Shown here one piece after another: positions 44,512-53,088 of a DNA stretch of 64,000 nt (the first letter of the stretch is position 1; each line of letters begins with the position of its first letter). Under the pieces are notes generated by a model, which saw only the letters and a list, made by a program, of their open reading frames with translations, had not been told where the DNA came from and made no database searches. The stretch covers positions 1 to 64,000 of the forward strand of contig JACHMT010000001.1 of NCBI GenBank assembly GCA_014208095.1, written 5' to 3'. Both the position numbers and the translations under genes were made by a program. Source of the stretch: Actinospineispora eucalypti. Its GTDB lineage: Bacteria; Actinomycetota; Actinomycetes; Mycobacteriales; Pseudonocardiaceae.

Positions 44512-44614
44512 CCCCCGCGGGCGCCGAACTGGGCGCCCGCTCGGCATGCGCGTTCCACGCTGTGTCCCCCGCGGGCGCCGAACTGGGCGCCCGCTCGGCA
44601 TGCGCGTTCCACGC
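44512..44614. repeat. Duplicated 49-bp hairpin element between rodA and pstP
   Basis: Two perfect 49-base copies (44512-44560 and 44566-44614) are separated by TGTGT. Each contains GCGGGCGCC and GGCGCCCGC around a six-base loop, forming a 9-bp stem in DNA or RNA. A diverged relative lies near 46655-46700 between fhaB and fhaA. In the operon transcript these hairpins would sit directly after pstP and could lower or stabilise downstream expression. Confidence 0.8.
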
Positions 44615-44618
44615 GCAT

Positions 44619-46169
44619 CTAGCCGGCCGGGCGGCAGGTCTTGCCCGGCTCCAGCCGCTGCGGCGAGAGTTCCGTGTCCTCCGCCGACGGGTCGGTGCCC
44701 GCCGCTCCGTCGGCGGTCGGCTGACCGTTCGGCCCCGGGTTGGCGGCGTTCGGGTTGTTCGGGTTCGGGCGCTGCCCGGTGGCGGCGCCGTTCGCCGCGC
44801 TGTTGTTCGGGCCGGCGTTGGGAGCGGCGCTCGGGCCGGCGCCGGTGGAGGGCGCCCCCGCGCTCGGTGCGCCGCCGATCGGGCCGGGCGGGTCGTTCGG
44901 GTTGCCCGGGTTGTTGTTGAGCACCGGCTCCGGCGGGCACACCGGGAGGACCTCGTCGCTGCGCAGCCGGCGCACCGTGGCCCGTGCGCCGTCGATGCCC
45001 TCGCCGGAGATGATCCCCTCCTGCACGGCGCTGCGCGCGGACTCGTTCAGGTCGGACAGCCGCAGCTCGGTGCACCCGGCCTGGCGCTGCGGGCAGGAAC
45101 CCTCCGCGACCCGCTGCAGCTTCAGCCCGAGCACGCTGCCGCGTACCCCCTGGAAGATCACCAAGCGGTCGTCGTCCGCGCCGACGTAGTACTGCTGCAT
45201 CACCCACAGCCGGGCCAGCACCGCACCGCCGACCAGCAGTATCAGCGCGACCAGCACGCTGAGGCCGACCTTCGCCGCGCGCCCCTTGCCCTGCGTAACC
45301 GGGATCGGCTGGGTCGGCTCGATCCGCCGGGGGGCGACCTTGGGCAGGGTGGTCACGGCGGCCCGTGCGGCGGCCGAGTCGGGTGGGGTGTTGTTCGCCT
45401 CGCTGCCGTCCCCGGCGGCGCCGCCCACGATGGGCGCGTCCTCGCCGAAGTCGATGTCCACCACGTCCGCCACGATCACCGTGACGTTGTCCGGGCCGCC
45501 GCCGCGCAGGGCCAGCTCGATCAGCCGGTCGGCGCACAGCCTCGGGTCCGGGATGGCGGCCAGCGTCTCGTGCAGCGTCTCGTGGCTGACCACGCCGGAC
45601 AGGCCGTCCGAACAGAGCAGGTAGCGGTCGGCGGCGCGCGCCTCGCGCACGGTCAGCGAGGGGTCCAGGTCGTGGCCGGTGATCGCGCGCAGCAGCAGCG
45701 AGCGCTGCGGGTGGGTGTGGATCTCGTCCTCGGTGATCCGGCCCTCGTCCACCAGCGACTGGACGAACGTGTCGTCCTTGGTGATCTGGGTGAGCCCGCT
45801 GTCGCGCAGCAGGTAGGCGCGCGAGTCGCCGATGTGCACCATGCCCAGCCGGCTGCCGGCGAACAGGATGGCGGTGAGCGTGGTGCCCATGCCTTCGAGG
45901 TCGGGCTGCTCGGTGATCAGGCTGGTGATGGCGGCGTTGCCCTCTTCGGTGGCCGCGTGCAGCTCGGCCAGCAGGTCGTCGCCGGGCTCGTCGTCGTCCA
46001 GCGGGACCAGCGCGGAGATGACCGCCTTGGAGGCCTCTTCGCCGGCGGCGTGGCCACCCATGCCGTCGGCGAGCGCGAGCAGGCGAGGGCCCGCGTACAC
46101 GGAGTCCTGGTTGTTCTGACGAACCAGGCCCCGGTCGCTCCTCGCGGCGTAGCGAAGCACAAGGGTCAT
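44619..46169 (-). CDS. pstP: PP2C-type serine/threonine phosphatase PstP
   Basis: A 516-residue phosphatase that reverses PknA/PknB phosphorylation. The PP2C domain (~1-240) carries the metal-binding motifs DGMGGHAAGEEAS, IGDSRAYLLR, SDGLSGVV and GGPDNVTVIVADV. A membrane helix (VGLSVLVALILLVGGAVLARLWV) near 300 and an extracellular domain with a Pro/Asn-rich end follow. Length is close to M. tuberculosis PstP. The ATG at 46169 overlaps the fhaB stop. Confidence 0.96.
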   Translation of the reverse strand: MTLVLRYAARSDRGLVRQNNQDSVYAGPRLLALADGMGGHAAGEEASKAVISALVPLDDDEPGDDLLAELHAATEEGNAAITSLITEQPDLEGMGTTLTAILFAGSRLGMVHIGDSRAYLLRDSGLTQITKDDTFVQSLVDEGRITEDEIHTHPQRSLLLRAITGHDLDPSLTVREARAADRYLLCSDGLSGVVSHETLHETLAAIPDPRLCADRLIELALRGGGPDNVTVIVADVVDIDFGEDAPIVGGAAGDGSEANNTPPDSAAARAAVTTLPKVAPRRIEPTQPIPVTQGKGRAAKVGLSVLVALILLVGGAVLARLWVMQQYYVGADDDRLVIFQGVRGSVLGLKLQRVAEGSCPQRQAGCTELRLSDLNESARSAVQEGIISGEGIDGARATVRRLRSDEVLPVCPPEPVLNNNPGNPNDPPGPIGGAPSAGAPSTGAGPSAAPNAGPNNSAANGAATGQRPNPNNPNAANPGPNGQPTADGAAGTDPSAEDTELSPQRLEPGKTCRPAG

Positions 46170-46657
46170 GAACGCAGCTCGATCACGGTCTTGCCGATAC
46201 GGATCGGGACGCCGAGCGGCACCCGAGTTGGTCCGCTGACCTTAGCTCGGTCCAGATAGGTCCCGTTGGTCGACCCGAGATCCTCCACGTACCACTCCTC
46301 CCCCTGTAGCGACAACCTGGCATGCCGCGTGGAGGCGTAGTCATCGTCCAACACCAGGGTCGAGTCGTCCGCGCGCCCGAGCATGATCGGCCTGGAGTCT
46401 AAAGACACGCGTGTACCGGCCAGCGCGCCGTGGGTCACAACCAGCTGGCGAGCGGTGCGACCCCGGCCTGACCGGGTCTTTCCCCGGCGCGCGGACCCCA
46501 GGGGACGCATGCCGGACGCGGCGTACAGATCGGACCGGACCACGCGCAGCGCGACCAACACGAACAACCAGAGCAGGGCCAGGAACCCCGCCCTGGTCAG
46601 CTGCAGCACCAGTTCCGGCACCTGCTGCGCACTCCATTTCCGACGTGTCTCCCGCAT
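46166..46657 (-). CDS. fhaB: FHA-domain protein FhaB (FipA-like)
   Basis: A 163-residue protein: an N-terminal membrane helix (LTRAGFLALLWLFVLVALRVV), a basic linker, and a C-terminal FHA domain with GRADDSTLVLDDDYASTRHARL and [11 protein letters not shown] that reads phosphothreonine. It is known as a PknA/PknB-linked adaptor in division. I use the ATG at 46657 (MRETRRKW); an extension to 46675 is possible. Confidence 0.92.
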   Translation of the reverse strand: MRETRRKWSAQQVPELVLQLTRAGFLALLWLFVLVALRVVRSDLYAASGMRPLGSARRGKTRSGRGRTARQLVVTHGALAGTRVSLDSRPIMLGRADDSTLVLDDDYASTRHARLSLQGEEWYVEDLGSTNGTYLDRAKVSGPTRVPLGVPIRIGKTVIELRS

Positions 46658-46747
46658 GCGCCGGACTGGGCGCACGCTCGGCGAGCGCGTTTCCGCGCCG
46701 CACCCGCCCGGGAGAAGCGCTCCCGAGCGGCGAGACTTTCGGAAAGG

Positions 46748-47974
46748 CTATCCCGCGGCCCGGTAGACCAGCGTGGAGTGTCCGATCCGGATCACGTCTC
46801 CGTCGCTGAGTTGCCAGGTCTGAACCGGGTTGCCGTTGACCGTGGTGCCGTTGGTGGAGCCGAGGTCGGACAGCGTGGCGTTGTGCCCGTCCCAGTTGAT
46901 CTCCAGGTGCCGCCGGGAGACCCCGGTGTCCGGCAGCCGGAAGTCCGACTCCTGGCCCCGGCCGATGACCGTGGTGCCACCGTGCAGCTCGAAGCTGCGG
47001 TTGGACCCGTCGTCGATGGTCAGCGTGGCCGCGCCGCCGTAGCCACCCTGGGCGTAGCCGCCCTGCTGGTAGCCCTGCTGGTCGTAGTAGCCCTGCTGGT
47101 AGCCCTGCTGACCGTAGCCCTGCTGGTCGTAACCCTGCTGGGCGTAGCCCTGCTGGTCATAACCCTGCTGGTAGCCCTGCTGGTCATAGCCTTGCTGGGC
47201 GTAGCCCTGCTGGTCATAACCCTGCTGGTAGCCCTGCTGGTCATAGCCTTGCTGGCCGTAGCCCTGCTGGTAGCCCTGCTGGTCGTATCCCTGCTGGCCG
47301 TAGCCCTGCTGCTGGTCATAGCCCTGCTGGTAACCCTGCTGGCCGTAACCCTGCTGCTGGTCATAACCCTGCTGGTCGTAGCCCTGCTGGCCGCCGTAGC
47401 GGGGGTCGTAGTCGGCCTGGTACCCGGCCGGCTGCTGCTGTTCGTATCCGCGCTCCGAACCGCGGTTGCTTCCCGGCTCGGCGTAGGTTTGCTGGCCATA
47501 ACCGCGCGGAGCGCGATCGTAGCCGTTCTCCTCGGGGTGACCTGGTGGCTGGCTCATCGGTGGTTCCTTTGCGTTGCGTTGTCTCGGCGTGGCTCTCGAT
47601 ACATCGGGATCCACGGCCGAGCTGGTACGGAACTGACCCGTGTGCAGCGCCTCGGAGCGCTCCAGAGAGACTACGACGTCGCCGTAGGTGTCCCATCCCT
47701 GGTCGGCCACCAGCCTCAACACGCCATCCGTGAGTGACTGTGTGACTTTCCGCGCATCCCCCGCCATCTGGTCATGGTCAGTCGGACTGAGCAGCACCGC
47801 ATAGCGGTTCGGGGCGAGCTGCCGGCCACCGGCCAGCGGGCGTACGGAGACCTCGGCTTCCCGGGCGATCGCTTGGGCCACTTCCTCGGCGACGACATGT
47901 CCGCCGAAAACCCTCGCGAAGGCATCACCCACGAAGCCCTCCAACCGGCGCTCGAAGCGCGCAGCGCGGCCCAC
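46748..47974 (-). CDS. fhaA: FHA-domain protein FhaA with a Gln/Gly/Tyr repeat linker
   Basis: A 408-residue protein. The N-terminal DUF3662 domain (~1-115) opens with [18 protein letters not shown]. The linker of ~180 residues is dominated by QQGY repeats (DNA 47048-47400). The C-terminal FHA domain has [22 protein letters not shown] and [12 protein letters not shown]. FhaA binds phosphorylated MurJ/MviN in mycobacteria and so helps control wall-precursor flipping. GTG at 47974 is preceded by AGGAG. It is the first gene of the fhaA-to-amidotransferase operon. Confidence 0.95.
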   Translation of the reverse strand: MGRAARFERRLEGFVGDAFARVFGGHVVAEEVAQAIAREAEVSVRPLAGGRQLAPNRYAVLLSPTDHDQMAGDARKVTQSLTDGVLRLVADQGWDTYGDVVVSLERSEALHTGQFRTSSAVDPDVSRATPRQRNAKEPPMSQPPGHPEENGYDRAPRGYGQQTYAEPGSNRGSERGYEQQQPAGYQADYDPRYGGQQGYDQQGYDQQQGYGQQGYQQGYDQQQGYGQQGYDQQGYQQGYGQQGYDQQGYQQGYDQQGYAQQGYDQQGYQQGYDQQGYAQQGYDQQGYGQQGYQQGYYDQQGYQQGGYAQGGYGGAATLTIDDGSNRSFELHGGTTVIGRGQESDFRLPDTGVSRRHLEINWDGHNATLSDLGSTNGTTVNGNPVQTWQLSDGDVIRIGHSTLVYRAAG

Positions 47975-48214
47975 CCAGTACTCCTCTTCTTTCCTCTCGG
48001 TCTCCGACCCGATGAAGGGCCGCTTGCTCTCGGTTCCCGACCACGGTTCGGTCGGCGTGTTCTCCCGTGCCCTCGATCGTATCTGTGCTAGCGACTCCGG
48101 TCAGTTCCCTCACCGGTGTTGGTATCGGTTGGTAGCCGAACGACGCCTAAACGAGCCGAACGGAGGCCCCCCGAAACCAGCTGTTTGCCTCGTGCTAGTC
48201 TTTGATCAACGCCC

Positions 48215-48297
48215 GGGCGAGTGGCGGAATGGCAGACGCGCACGGTTCAGGTCCGTGTGTCCGTAAGGACGTGAGGGTTCAACTCCCTCCTCGCCCA
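48215..48297 (+). tRNA. tRNA-Leu (anticodon CAG)
   Basis: The acceptor stem GGGCGAG (48215-48221) pairs with CTCGCCC (48290-48296), followed by discriminator A. The anticodon stem CACGG/CCGTG encloses loop TTCAGGT, so the anticodon is CAG, reading CUG. A long variable arm (class II, GTCCGTAAGGAC) and T arm with GGTTCAACTCC are present. CCA is not encoded. A tRNA-Leu in this place next to fhaA matches mycobacteria. Confidence 0.96.
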
Positions 48298-49247
48298 CTC
48301 GACGCCGTGTTGTGTGCTCGCGGAGAGCGCTCGCCACGGCGTCTCGTCATTTCTGCGGGGGTCCAACCCCCGCGCCCCGGCCCGGAGGGGCTGCGCCCCC
48401 CGGGACCCCCCATCCGCTGGGCGCGTTGTGTTCCGCCGGGCACGTTCCACCGCTGGGCCGTTGCGTTCGCTGGGCGCGTTGCGTCCGCCAGGCGCGTTGC
48501 ATCCGCCGGGCGCGTTGCGTTCGCCGGGCACGTTGCATCCGCCGGGCGCGTTGCGTTCGCCGGGCACGTTGCGTCCGCCGGGCACGTTGGATCCGCCAGG
48601 CGCGTTGCGTTCGCCAGGCGCGTTGCGTTCGCCGGGCAAGTTGGGCTCGCCGGGGGTGCTGCGTTTGCACACACCCTTTGGGGCTCGCACACACCGGTTG
48701 GCGCTGGCACACGCTCTGTAGCCCGTGTGCCAGCGCCGAAGAGTGTGTGCGGGCCGGGTTGCCGGGCCGGGCCGGGTTGCCGGGCCGGGCCAGGCCGGGT
48801 TGGTGGGCCGGGGGAGGCGGCGGGGCGCGGGACGGGAGGGGCGCGGCGGGGGTGCGGGAGACCGGCTGACCGCGGCCGTCCAAGCGCGTTCTGGAACGGC
48901 ACCGCTCCGGACGGGACGTGTCTCGGGGACCGCGCGAGCTTGGAGAGGTATCGATCGCGGGAGGGCTCAGAGGCTAATCGGCGTTCACTTGTTGCGACGG
49001 TTGGGTCGTTCGGGGCGGTTGGGTCGGGCGACGAATGAGCCGTCGGGCGGATGACCGGGCCCGGGGTGGCGACCGGAGCGCGAGATCGACGGGCGTCGGC
49101 CGCCCAGCGGGACCGAACCCACCTCTTGTCGATCTCGTGGGGCTCAGGAACGGGAACGAGGATTAGCCGGCTGAGGGGGCTGTTCCGGGTGGGGTTTACC
49201 TCGCGGGGAATGGACAGGTGCGCACCGGCGGGGCAGGGTTCCGGGGC
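48298..49247. other. Gene-free stretch after tRNA-Leu
   Basis: 950 bases without a convincing gene. The first half is dominated by the 18-bp array; between 48750 and 48850 lies GGGCCGGGCC-type simple sequence. Long open frames on both strands come from the repeat and have no start signals or recognisable domains. Confidence 0.55.
48455..48657. repeat. 18-bp tandem repeat array, 11 units
   Basis: The GTTG core recurs at 48460, 48478, 48496, 48514, 48532, 48550, 48568, 48586, 48604, 48622 and 48640, exactly 18 bases apart. The consensus is GTTGCGTTCGCCGGGCGC. Since 18 is a multiple of three, frames stay open and would read as Asn-Ala-Pro-Gly repeats on the minus strand, but no start or domain supports a protein. 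Confidence 0.8.
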
Positions 49248-49661
49248 GTGACGGACGACTTGATGCGACTGGTTTCGGAAGCGATGCCGCTGGTGGCCAC
49301 GCTGGGTATTCGGCCGAAGGTGATCGCGGCCGACGAGACGGTGCTCACCATGGAATGGCGGCCCGAGGTTTGCACCACCGCCGGGATCATGCACGGCGGC
49401 GCGTTGATGGCGCTGGCCGACACGGCCGGCGCGGCGTGCGCGTTCGCCCGGCTGGTGGAGTCCGCGCCGGGCGCCGGGACCAGCACGATCGAGTCGAACA
49501 CGCACTTCTTCGCCGCCGTGCGCGGCGGCACGGTCACCGCGACCTCCCGGCCGCTGCACTCCGGGCGCTCGACGATCGTGGTGCAGACCGACCTGCGCGA
49601 CGACTCCGGCCGGCTGGTCGCCCAGACCACCCAGACCCAGGCCGTGCTCGCCCCGAGGTAA
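49248..49661 (+). CDS. PaaI family hotdog thioesterase
   Basis: A 137-residue hotdog-fold protein with the PaaI signature TAGIMHGGALMALADTAGAAC and ESNTHFFAAVRGGTVTATS. It would hydrolyse an acyl-CoA, possibly an aromatic one; the substrate is not deducible. GTG at 49248 is preferred over GTG at 49218, whose extra residues are Gly/Arg-rich. Confidence 0.88.
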   Translation: MTDDLMRLVSEAMPLVATLGIRPKVIAADETVLTMEWRPEVCTTAGIMHGGALMALADTAGAACAFARLVESAPGAGTSTIESNTHFFAAVRGGTVTATSRPLHSGRSTIVVQTDLRDDSGRLVAQTTQTQAVLAPR

Positions 49662-49670
49662 TCCCGGGAG

Positions 49671-50282
49671 TCAGGGCGACTCGAGCAGCGCGGGCGAGTC
49701 CGGGTGGTCGGTGAGGATCGTCACGTCGGCGCCCTCGGCGCGCCGCTCGCCTGCATACCGGATGTATGCAGGCAGTGTCCAGTGTTCCTCGGCGGGCAGC
49801 CGGCGGGCCAGCGCGGCGGCCGACATGCGCAGGTGCACGGTCAGCTCGGCCGGCAGCCCCCGGCCGAGCAGCAGCGCGCCGGACACCAACACGACGCCGC
49901 CGTCCCCCAGGCTGACCCGTTCGTCCCGGTAGGCGCGGTCGGTGGCCACGTCCCACAGCCGCGGTAGCACCTGGCCGTTGCCGGCCAGCACCTCCCGGCG
50001 CAGCGCCCCCTCGTCCAGCCACCGGTCCAGGAACTCGTCCGGGTCCCGCCGGCCGAACTCCAGACGCACGGACGCGGGGCGCAGGAAGTCGCCCGCCGCC
50101 ACCGCCAGCGCGGGCCGGCCGCGTCGGCGCAGCTCCACGGCCAGCGACTCGGCGAGCGACCCCGGCCGGGCCGGCGGCGGGCCGTCCAGCAGCACCCGGC
50201 AGCTCCGGTCGGGGAAGTCCCGCACAATCCGGCCGGCCAGCTCGTCGACCAGCACCTCCCAGCGGGTGGGCCGTACCCGCAT
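49671..50282 (-). CDS. Uridine kinase-like P-loop-fold protein lacking Walker A
   Basis: A 203-residue protein resembling bacterial uridine kinase-like proteins: ELAGRIVRDFP at the start, a DG motif, FLRPASVRLEFGRRDPDEFLDRWLDEGALRREVL in the lid region and a late HWTLPAYIRY. Where an active enzyme has a Gly/Ser/Lys P-loop, this one reads LLDGPPPARPGSLAESLA without Lys, so ATP binding is doubtful. The start overlaps the stop of the gene upstream. Confidence 0.7.
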   Translation of the reverse strand: MRVRPTRWEVLVDELAGRIVRDFPDRSCRVLLDGPPPARPGSLAESLAVELRRRGRPALAVAAGDFLRPASVRLEFGRRDPDEFLDRWLDEGALRREVLAGNGQVLPRLWDVATDRAYRDERVSLGDGGVVLVSGALLLGRGLPAELTVHLRMSAAALARRLPAEEHWTLPAYIRYAGERRAEGADVTILTDHPDSPALLESP

Positions 50283-50749
50283 CAGCGCCCGTCCCGGTAG
50301 GCCTCGCCGCGCGGGGACAGCCGGTAGCCGACCTCCAGGCTCAGCGTCAGGCCCAGGTTCTTCAGCTTCCGCACGTCGATCTTGAACGGGTCGCGCTCCC
50401 GGCCGAGCAGCGCGGCCAGGTCGCCGGCCCGGGTGCCGGGGTGCGCGGCGATCACGTCCAGGGTGGCGGCGGTCCACGGGCCGTGCGTGCTGGCCCCGTC
50501 CAGCCGGGCCAGCCGCCGGTCCAGCTCGGTGCGCTGCTCGGCGGTCAGCGCACCGTCCCCGGCCAGCGCGTCCCGGGGGTCCGCGCCCAGGTAGTGGAAG
50601 CGGACCCGGTACCAGCGCCGGTCCGCCTCGCCCTCCCGCTTCCGCAGGTCGGCCAGCAGGTCCTCCCGGGTCGGGAAACCCGCACCGGTCGCGTCCGCCT
50701 CTGTGATCGCCGCCGGGTCGGCCTCGGCCACCTCGGTGATCTCGATCAT
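50282..50749 (-). CDS. Conserved winged-helix-like actinobacterial protein
   Basis: A 155-residue protein with an N-terminal beta-rich half (MIEITEVAEADPAAITEADA, then WYRVRFHYLGADPRDAL) and a C-terminal helix-turn-helix-like half (RAGDLAALLGRERDPFKIDVRKLKNLGLT). It ends in a SLEVGYRLSPRGEAY strand. It looks like an ASCH/winged-helix hybrid; role unknown. It shares its stop with the start of the kinase-like gene and diverges from the enoyl-CoA hydratase gene. Confidence 0.7.
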   Translation of the reverse strand: MIEITEVAEADPAAITEADATGAGFPTREDLLADLRKREGEADRRWYRVRFHYLGADPRDALAGDGALTAEQRTELDRRLARLDGASTHGPWTAATLDVIAAHPGTRAGDLAALLGRERDPFKIDVRKLKNLGLTLSLEVGYRLSPRGEAYRDGR

Positions 50750-50886
50750 GCCGCCGGCCACCCGGTGCCGCCGGCCGGCCACGGCCCGCGGAGCTGTCCA
50801 CAGGCGGTAGGTGAGCGTGACCGAACCATCCACAATGCCCGGCCAGAAGATCTGTGGGAACAACACGCGCCGTAGGGTCGCCAGCT

Positions 50887-51663
50887 GTGACCGAGACCGT
50901 CAAGTACCAACTGGACGAGCACGTGGCCACGATCACCTACAACCGGCCGGAGCGGCTCAACGCGATCGACGGCCGGATGCGCCGCGAGCTGAACGACGCG
51001 TTCGCCCGGTTCCGGGACGAGGAGGACGCCTGGGTGGCGATCGTCACCGGCGCCGGGCGGGCGTTCTGCGCCGGCGCGGACCTGCGCGGTGAAGGCAACC
51101 CGGCCGGTGACTTCCCCGGCACGTTCTGGGAACGGCCGACGGTGAACTCCTTCGAGAGCGGCTGGGAGATCTTCAAGCCGGTGATCGCGGCGGTCAACGG
51201 CTACTGCCTGGGCTATGGGCTGACCCTGGTGAGCTGGTGCGACTTCGTGATCGCCAGCGAGCGGGCCGAGTTCGGCATGCCCGAGGTGCGGATCGGCGTG
51301 CCCACGATCGTCGGCGCGATCCGGCTGCCTCGACGGCTGAACTGGCAGTACGCGATGGAGATGCTGCTCACCGGCGAGCGGATCTCCGCCCAGCGGGCGC
51401 ACGAGATCGGCCTGGCCGGCTGGGTGGTGCCGCACGACTCGCTGCTGGACGAAGCCCGGGCGCTGGCCGCCCGGCTGGTGCGCGGCGCGCCGCTGGCCGC
51501 CCGGGCGATCAAGGAGGTGGCGGTGCGCACGGCCGATCTGCCGATGACCGACGCCATCCGGTTCGGCGAGACCATGCGCCGGGTGGCCGCCGCCACCGAG
51601 GACGCCGCCGAGGGCGGGGCCGCCGCCCGGGAACGCCGCGAGCCGCGCTGGAAGGGCCGCTGA
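50887..51663 (+). CDS. Enoyl-CoA hydratase/isomerase family protein
   Basis: A 258-residue crotonase-fold enzyme. The oxyanion-hole segments are present: GAGRAFCAGADLRGEG, and NGYCLGYGLTLVSWCDFVIAS. PEVRIGVPTIVGAIRLPR contains the region where one catalytic Glu usually sits, with Val/Pro in some positions, so the exact reaction (hydration, isomerisation or other) is uncertain. GTG at 50887 is chosen over a start at 50854. Confidence 0.9.
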   Translation: MTETVKYQLDEHVATITYNRPERLNAIDGRMRRELNDAFARFRDEEDAWVAIVTGAGRAFCAGADLRGEGNPAGDFPGTFWERPTVNSFESGWEIFKPVIAAVNGYCLGYGLTLVSWCDFVIASERAEFGMPEVRIGVPTIVGAIRLPRRLNWQYAMEMLLTGERISAQRAHEIGLAGWVVPHDSLLDEARALAARLVRGAPLAARAIKEVAVRTADLPMTDAIRFGETMRRVAAATEDAAEGGAAARERREPRWKGR

Positions 51664-51725
51664 CCGGGGCACGCTGACGGGACAGCCGAAACCCAGTTGA
51701 CCTTAACCGGGGTTGACGTCGTCAA

Positions 51726-53078
51726 ATGATGTTCGTGAAGACCGAAACCAGGCGCGAGCTGCCCCGGGCGCTGCGGCCGTTCCGGCACCGGGACTACCGG
51801 CTGCTGGTCGGCTCGCTGGCGCTGTCGCTGTGCGCCAGCGGGCTGTGGCTGGTCGCGGTGGCGTGGCAGGTCATCGCGCTGGGCGGTGGTCCGGCGCAGC
51901 TGTCCGTGGTGGCCACGGCGTTCAGCGCCGGACTGGTGCTGGCCGTGCTGCTCGGCGGGGTGGCCGCCGACCGCCTGCCGCACCACATCCTGCTGCGTGG
52001 CGTCGAGGTGGCCAGGGTGATCTGCGCCACAGTGGCCGGCACGCTGGCGGTCACCGGCCTGTTGCAGCTGTGGCAGCTGGCGGTGATCGGCTTCCTGCTC
52101 GGCACCGCCGAGGCGTTCTTCTTCCCGGCCTACTCGGCGCTGCTGCCGACCCTGTTGCCCGCCGACGAGCTGCTCGCCGCGAACGGCGTCGAGGGCAGCC
52201 TGCGACCGACCGCGCAGACCGCGATCGGGCCGGCGCTGGCCGGCGTGGTGGTGGGGCTGTACGCGCCGGGCGTGGCGTTCCTGCTGGCCGCCGGGATCTA
52301 CCTGGTCGCGCTGTTCGCCCTGCTGGCCATGCGGCCGGTCACCGCGCTCCCGAGCGCCGAGGAGCGGCGATCGGTGCTGCACGACCTCGGCGAGGGGTTC
52401 CGTTACCTGTTCCAGACCGGCTGGCTGTTCGCCACGCTGGCTTTCGCGTTCCTGTACGTGCTGGTGGTGGTCGGGCCGATCGAGGTGCTGCTGCCGTTCG
52501 CGGTGCGCGACCAGACCGGGCACGGCGCCGGTGGCTACGCTACGGTGCTCGGCGCGTTCGGCATCGGCGGGGCGGTGGGCTCGCTGCTGGTGTCCAACTG
52601 GCGGCTGCCCCGCCGCTACCTGACCTGGATGCTGCTCTGCTGGGGCCTCGGGGCCGTGCCTCTGGCGATCATCGGGCTGACCGGGTGGCTGTGGGTGATG
52701 GTGGCGGCGACCTTCGTGGTCGGGTTCACCAGTGCGGTGGCGATGGTCATCTGGGGCACGCTGTTGCAGCGGCGGGTGCCGGCCCGCCTGCTCGGCCGGG
52801 TCTCCAGCCTGGACTTTTTCGTGTCGCTGGCGCTGATGCCGGTCTCCATGGCCATCGCCGGCCCCATCGGCGAGTGGCTCGGAGTCCCCCTCACCTTCAT
52901 CATCGCCGGCCTGGTCCCCGTCCCCCTGGCCCTGGCCGCCATAGCCTTCTGGCGCCTCCCCAAGGACGAGCTCGCCCACCCCCTCGACACCACGCCCCGC
53001 GAGTCGGCCTCCCAGGACCCTGAGTCGACGCTCTCAGCCCACCGAAACGCCGACTCGCGGGAGCCCGAGAGGCACTAG
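51726..53078 (+). CDS. MFS transporter, drug-exporter type
   Basis: A 450-residue protein with about twelve membrane helices, beginning FRHRDYRLLVGSLALSLCASGLWLVAVAW. It contains the exporter-type LLGGVAADRLPHHILLRG loop between helices 2 and 3. It is probably an efflux pump using the proton gradient; substrate unknown. The last ~30 residues are unconserved and coded by DNA with an 11-bp inverted repeat (52998-53008 and 53049-53059) that may serve as terminator inside the coding end. Confidence 0.9.
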   Translation: MMFVKTETRRELPRALRPFRHRDYRLLVGSLALSLCASGLWLVAVAWQVIALGGGPAQLSVVATAFSAGLVLAVLLGGVAADRLPHHILLRGVEVARVICATVAGTLAVTGLLQLWQLAVIGFLLGTAEAFFFPAYSALLPTLLPADELLAANGVEGSLRPTAQTAIGPALAGVVVGLYAPGVAFLLAAGIYLVALFALLAMRPVTALPSAEERRSVLHDLGEGFRYLFQTGWLFATLAFAFLYVLVVVGPIEVLLPFAVRDQTGHGAGGYATVLGAFGIGGAVGSLLVSNWRLPRRYLTWMLLCWGLGAVPLAIIGLTGWLWVMVAATFVVGFTSAVAMVIWGTLLQRRVPARLLGRVSSLDFFVSLALMPVSMAIAGPIGEWLGVPLTFIIAGLVPVPLALAAIAFWRLPKDELAHPLDTTPRESASQDPESTLSAHRNADSREPERH

Positions 53079-53088
53079 CGTTCCAGGC

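Noticed and set aside
44506..45537. N-terminal extension of RodA through the duplicated repeat and pstP
   Set aside because: The frame is open only by composition; the SEDS protein starts normally at 44505.
48455..48657. 18-bp array as a CRISPR
   Set aside because: The units are contiguous with no spacers and no cas genes are near; the same holds for the 22- and 44-bp arrays.
48279..49559. Long minus-strand frame with Asn-Ala-Pro-Gly repeats after tRNA-Leu
   Set aside because: It runs through the array and antisense to the thioesterase gene without a ribosome-binding site.
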